A stretch of DNA of 64,000 nt, from the NCBI GenBank assembly GCA_947498125.1, contig CANMJH010000001.1, positions 1,612,001-1,676,000 on the forward strand. Reading direction: 5' to 3'. A model generated the notes under the pieces. It saw nothing but the letters and a program-made list of their open reading frames with translations, did not search any database and was not told where the DNA came from. The position numbers and the translations under genes are program-made. The stretch is from an uncultured Nioella sp. Lineage in GTDB: Bacteria > Pseudomonadota > Alphaproteobacteria > Rhodobacterales > Rhodobacteraceae. Each line of letters starts with the position of its first letter. The first letter of the stretch is position 1. This document shows positions 61,653 through 64,000 of the stretch, piece by piece.

Positions 61653-61919
61653 TCAGCGCCGCCGACGCCCACGGCTGCGCCGACGAGCGGCATCAGCCGG
61701 GATAAGCACAAGCGCGGCAGACGCACCGATTATGGCGTCCAGACCCGGCGAGCCAATGCGCAAATGAAACAGAGAGCGCAGGAAGAACAGAACCAGCACT
61801 GCACCAAGGGCGATAAGGATCGACATCGCATAACCATTATGGGTCAGGCCCCAGCGTTCGAACAAAATCGCAACGACCACGGCAATAAAGATCGAACCAA
61901 AAAAGGTAAAAAGGATCAT
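61653..61919 (-). CDS. 88-residue membrane protein, unrecognised
   Basis: Hydrophobic helices at about 4-20 ([17 protein letters not shown]) and 32-48 ([18 protein letters not shown]), plus [20 protein letters not shown] (about 56-75), then a very basic tail ([11 protein letters not shown]). It overlaps the fmt gene's 3' end by 4 bp and precedes the YeaQ-like gene, suggesting fmt - 88-residue - 77-residue co-transcription. I cannot name a family. Confidence 0.7.
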   Translation of the reverse strand: MILFTFFGSIFIAVVVAILFERWGLTHNGYAMSILIALGAVLVLFFLRSLFHLRIGSPGLDAIIGASAALVLIPADAARRRSRGRRRR

Positions 61920-62830
61920 TCCGTCTCTCCTAATCGCGTACCGGACGGCACGATTGTGCCGCGCAAAAATGTCTCGATATCCTGACGCCCACGCCCTTCA
62001 ATTTGCGCTTCTGTCACTTCAATGGCGCCTGCGCCGCACGCGATTGTCAGCCCTTGAAGGACCTCGCCCGGCGCACCATCCCCAGCAACCACCCGAGAGG
62101 CCAGCAGCTTGAGCCTCTTATTATTTAAGAGCGTCCATGCCCCCGGAAAAGGGCTAAGGCCCCTAATTTGCCGATCAACCTCATTGGCAGGCCGCGCCCA
62201 ATCCACCCGCGCTTCGGATTTGTCGATTTTCTGGGCATAGGTCACGCCCTCCTCGGATTGCGGTACAGGCGTCAGACTATCTAGCTGATCGAGCGCCTCT
62301 AAAATAGCGACAGACCCCATCTTGCTCAGCCGATCATGCAGATGCTGCGTGGTTTCTTCGACACCGATTGCCGTGCGCCGTTCTAACAGGACGGGCCCCG
62401 TATCCAGACCAGCCTCCATCTGCATGATGCACACCCCGGTCTCGGCATCGCCAGAAAGGATAGCGCGGTGGATCGGCGCCGCGCCGCGCCAACGCGGCAA
62501 AAGACTAGCATGGATGTTCAGACACCCGCGTTTCGGAGCATCCAAAACGGCCTGAGGCAGGATCAGCCCATAGGCCACGACAACCGCGATATCGGCATTC
62601 AAAGCGGCAAATTCGGCCTGCGCCTCTGGGGTTTTCAGGCTGGATGGATGGCGCACTGGCAGGCCGAGTTCCTCGGCCTTTGCATGAACCGGCGTCGGGC
62701 GATCCTTTTTGCCGCGGCCGGCTGGGCGCGGCGGCTGGCAATAAACCGCAGCCATGTCATGGCCTTCAGACACCAGCGCCTCAAGCACAGGCACCGAAAA
62801 GTCAGGCGACCCCATGAAAATAATGCGCAT
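61916..62830 (-). CDS. fmt: methionyl-tRNA formyltransferase
   Basis: Fmt formylates Met-tRNA-fMet for initiation. The 304-residue protein starts [19 protein letters not shown], with [55 protein letters not shown] (Asn-x-His, about 108-133) and [14 protein letters not shown], all family signatures, and a C-terminal OB-like domain. An upstream in-frame ATG at 62851 adds 7 residues; GGGGAT supports 62830. It follows two peptide deformylase genes, a widespread arrangement. Confidence 0.97.
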   Translation of the reverse strand: MRIIFMGSPDFSVPVLEALVSEGHDMAAVYCQPPRPAGRGKKDRPTPVHAKAEELGLPVRHPSSLKTPEAQAEFAALNADIAVVVAYGLILPQAVLDAPKRGCLNIHASLLPRWRGAAPIHRAILSGDAETGVCIMQMEAGLDTGPVLLERRTAIGVEETTQHLHDRLSKMGSVAILEALDQLDSLTPVPQSEEGVTYAQKIDKSEARVDWARPANEVDRQIRGLSPFPGAWTLLNNKRLKLLASRVVAGDGAPGEVLQGLTIACGAGAIEVTEAQIEGRGRQDIETFLRGTIVPSGTRLGETE

Positions 62831-62883
62831 CTTGCTCAATCCCCGTCTCACTGCCCTGTCGCATCGGCATTGAGCTCCTAAAG

Positions 62884-63381
62884 CTACCTCAGCCGCTTCC
62901 GCGCTTTTTTCAGCAGCATATCGCGTTTCATCTTGGAAAGATTGTCAAAATACATCTTGCCGTTCAGATGATCAATCTGGTGCTGCATCGATGTCGCCCA
63001 AATCCCAACCAGATCTTTTTCAACCTGCGCGCCAGTTTCATCCAAATACTGAACCGTTACAGCGCGCGGACGTTCAAGATTGGCTGAAAATCCCGGTAGG
63101 TTCGGGCTTGCCTCGTCATGGGCGCGCAACTTGGCAGATGCATGCAGGATCACAGGGTTTGCCATTCGGATCGCTTGTCCGCGCGCATCGCTGGCATCAA
63201 CAACGGCAAGGCGCAGCATGACCCCAATTTGCGGCCCGGCAAGGCCTACACCCGGCATCGCATCCATGGTTTCCACCATGTCGTCCCATATATCCCGGAT
63301 TTCATCCGTAACTTCGGCCACCGGCTCGGCTGCCGTGCGGAGCCGCTTATCGGGCCACATCACAAAGGGGCGCGACGCCAT
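62884..63381 (-). CDS. peptide deformylase-like protein lacking catalytic Cys and Glu
   Basis: A 165-residue PDF paralogue. Motif 1 is GVGLAGPQ (44-51). Motif 2, EGCLS in active enzymes, reads E-A-S-P-N (90-94), so the metal-binding Cys is Ser92. Motif 3, HExDH, reads H-Q-I-D-H (134-138), with the catalytic Glu changed to Gln135. The rest ([32 protein letters not shown]) aligns well with the intact def upstream. It overlaps def by one base (TGATG). It is probably catalytically dead; similar divergent copies occur in Rhodobacterales. Confidence 0.88.
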   Translation of the reverse strand: MASRPFVMWPDKRLRTAAEPVAEVTDEIRDIWDDMVETMDAMPGVGLAGPQIGVMLRLAVVDASDARGQAIRMANPVILHASAKLRAHDEASPNLPGFSANLERPRAVTVQYLDETGAQVEKDLVGIWATSMQHQIDHLNGKMYFDNLSKMKRDMLLKKARKRLR

Positions 63382-63899
63382 CAGCCGCGCGCCCGCTCGC
63401 GTTTTAGTTTGGTCATTTTACGTGTGATCATCTGCCGTTTCAGCGGCTTGAGGTAGTCGATGAACAACTTGCCATCCAAATGGTCAATCTCATGTTGAAC
63501 GCAGGTCGCCCATAGGTCTGTGAAAACCTCCTGATGCTCATTTCCATCAATTCCCAGCCATTTCACTTCGACCTCAGCAGGGCGGGTGACATCGGCATAG
63601 ATCTCGGGGATCGACAAACAGCCCTCTTCATAAACGCTGGTCTCTTCAGATGAGCCGATGATCTCGGGATTAAACATCGCGAGGGGGCGCGGCGGCACGC
63701 CCTCTTCTTTAACGCAATCCAAAACGATCAACCGTTTGGACACCCCAATTTGTGGCGCTGCCAGACCAATCCCGGGCGCGTCATACATGGTTTCCAGCAT
63801 ATCATCGGCCAGCGTGCGCAGCTCATCGCTCAAATCGACAAGGGGCGCGGCCTTTTTCTGCAGGCGTGGGTCGGGATGGATCAAAATTGGTCGCAACAT
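63381..63899 (-). CDS. def: peptide deformylase
   Basis: Def removes the N-formyl group from nascent proteins using Fe2+ or Zn2+. The 172-residue protein has all three motifs intact: GIGLAAPQ (43-50), EGCLS with Cys94, and HEIDH (136-140) with the catalytic Glu137. It starts MLRPILIHPDPRLQKKAAP, the typical start; the ORF can be extended to 63935 but the ATG at 63899 is the homologous one. First gene of the def-def paralogue-fmt group; about 100 bp upstream to the window end shows nothing identifiable. Confidence 0.97.
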   Translation of the reverse strand: MLRPILIHPDPRLQKKAAPLVDLSDELRTLADDMLETMYDAPGIGLAAPQIGVSKRLIVLDCVKEEGVPPRPLAMFNPEIIGSSEETSVYEEGCLSIPEIYADVTRPAEVEVKWLGIDGNEHQEVFTDLWATCVQHEIDHLDGKLFIDYLKPLKRQMITRKMTKLKRERARG

Positions 63900-64000
63900 A
63901 GGCTTTGAAATAGGCCAAGCTGCCCGCGCCCGCAACGCCCCTTGCGCGTAATCTTGGATCGGCTAGCTTCGGCGCCGAACAAGAGCATCTGAATTTTGGA

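Noticed and set aside
1-64000. tRNA, rRNA, CRISPR, IS or prophage elements
   Set aside because: I looked through every intergenic gap and saw no cloverleaf-like GTTCRA arms, repeat-spacer pattern, transposase or integrase frame.

Overview
The window is a gene-dense stretch of an alphaproteobacterial chromosome, most likely Rhodobacterales (Roseobacter group). The indicators are a complete ChvI-ChvG-HprK-RapZ-EIIA-HPr locus with pckA divergent from it, the order rpoZ-rel-pdxJ-acpS-lepB-rnc-era-recO, a (2S)-methylsuccinyl-CoA dehydrogenase of the ethylmalonyl-CoA pathway, and a rhomboid-like protein of the type seen in this order. I see no rRNA, tRNA, insertion sequence, prophage or CRISPR array. 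Most genes are housekeeping; the accessory part is a carboxylate-catabolism island at about 30-42 kb.

Layout. 0-3 kb (minus): rsmI, yraN, gshB and an esterase cut by the left edge. 3-8.6 kb (plus): an LpoA-like lipoprotein, glnD and murJ, meeting a rhomboid-like pseudoprotease. 9.3-14.3 kb (plus): trpS, a VOC-fold enzyme whose ribosome binding site lies in a palindrome, a 37-residue small ORF, a branched-chain-type aminotransferase, a universal stress protein, and nfuA-tsaB-rimI. 14.4-19.3 kb: a BmpA-type nucleoside ABC importer. 19.4-21.1 kb: a TSUP exporter paired with a TIGR02186-type membrane-anchored protein. 21-28 kb (minus): a RecD-like helicase, an acyltransferase, then HPr, EIIA, RapZ, HprK and ChvG/ChvI. 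28.5-30 kb: pckA.

30-42 kb is the most interesting part. A TctDE-like two-component system faces a tripartite tricarboxylate transporter whose large and small membrane subunits are fused. This is followed by a PrpF/GalD-type isomerase, an unrecognised 79-residue protein, a D-2-hydroxyacid dehydrogenase, an AbrB-type membrane protein, a GntR repressor, a TcuA-like FAD tricarballylate dehydrogenase and a second TSUP permease. Two palindromes of the same design (GTATnC-N4-GnATAC) lie at the gntR/tcuA promoters and over a good sigma-70 promoter before the 79-residue gene, which suggests one GntR regulon. The parts imply uptake and oxidation or isomerisation of a tricarboxylic acid such as tricarballylate or an aconitate. 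The usual partner TcuB is absent from the window.

42-64 kb is again housekeeping: mcd, two small envelope proteins, recO, a DUF1491 protein, era, rnc, lepB, acpS, pdxJ, rel, rpoZ, folK (apparently with a non-AUG start), an NYN-domain protein, a peroxiredoxin-like protein, ispH, methyltransferases, LysE-type exporters, rnhA, a TRIC-type channel, fmt, and a tandem of an intact peptide deformylase and a paralogue lacking the catalytic Cys and Glu. Genes are very tightly packed: many same-strand neighbours overlap by ATGA and several convergent pairs share stop-codon bases.
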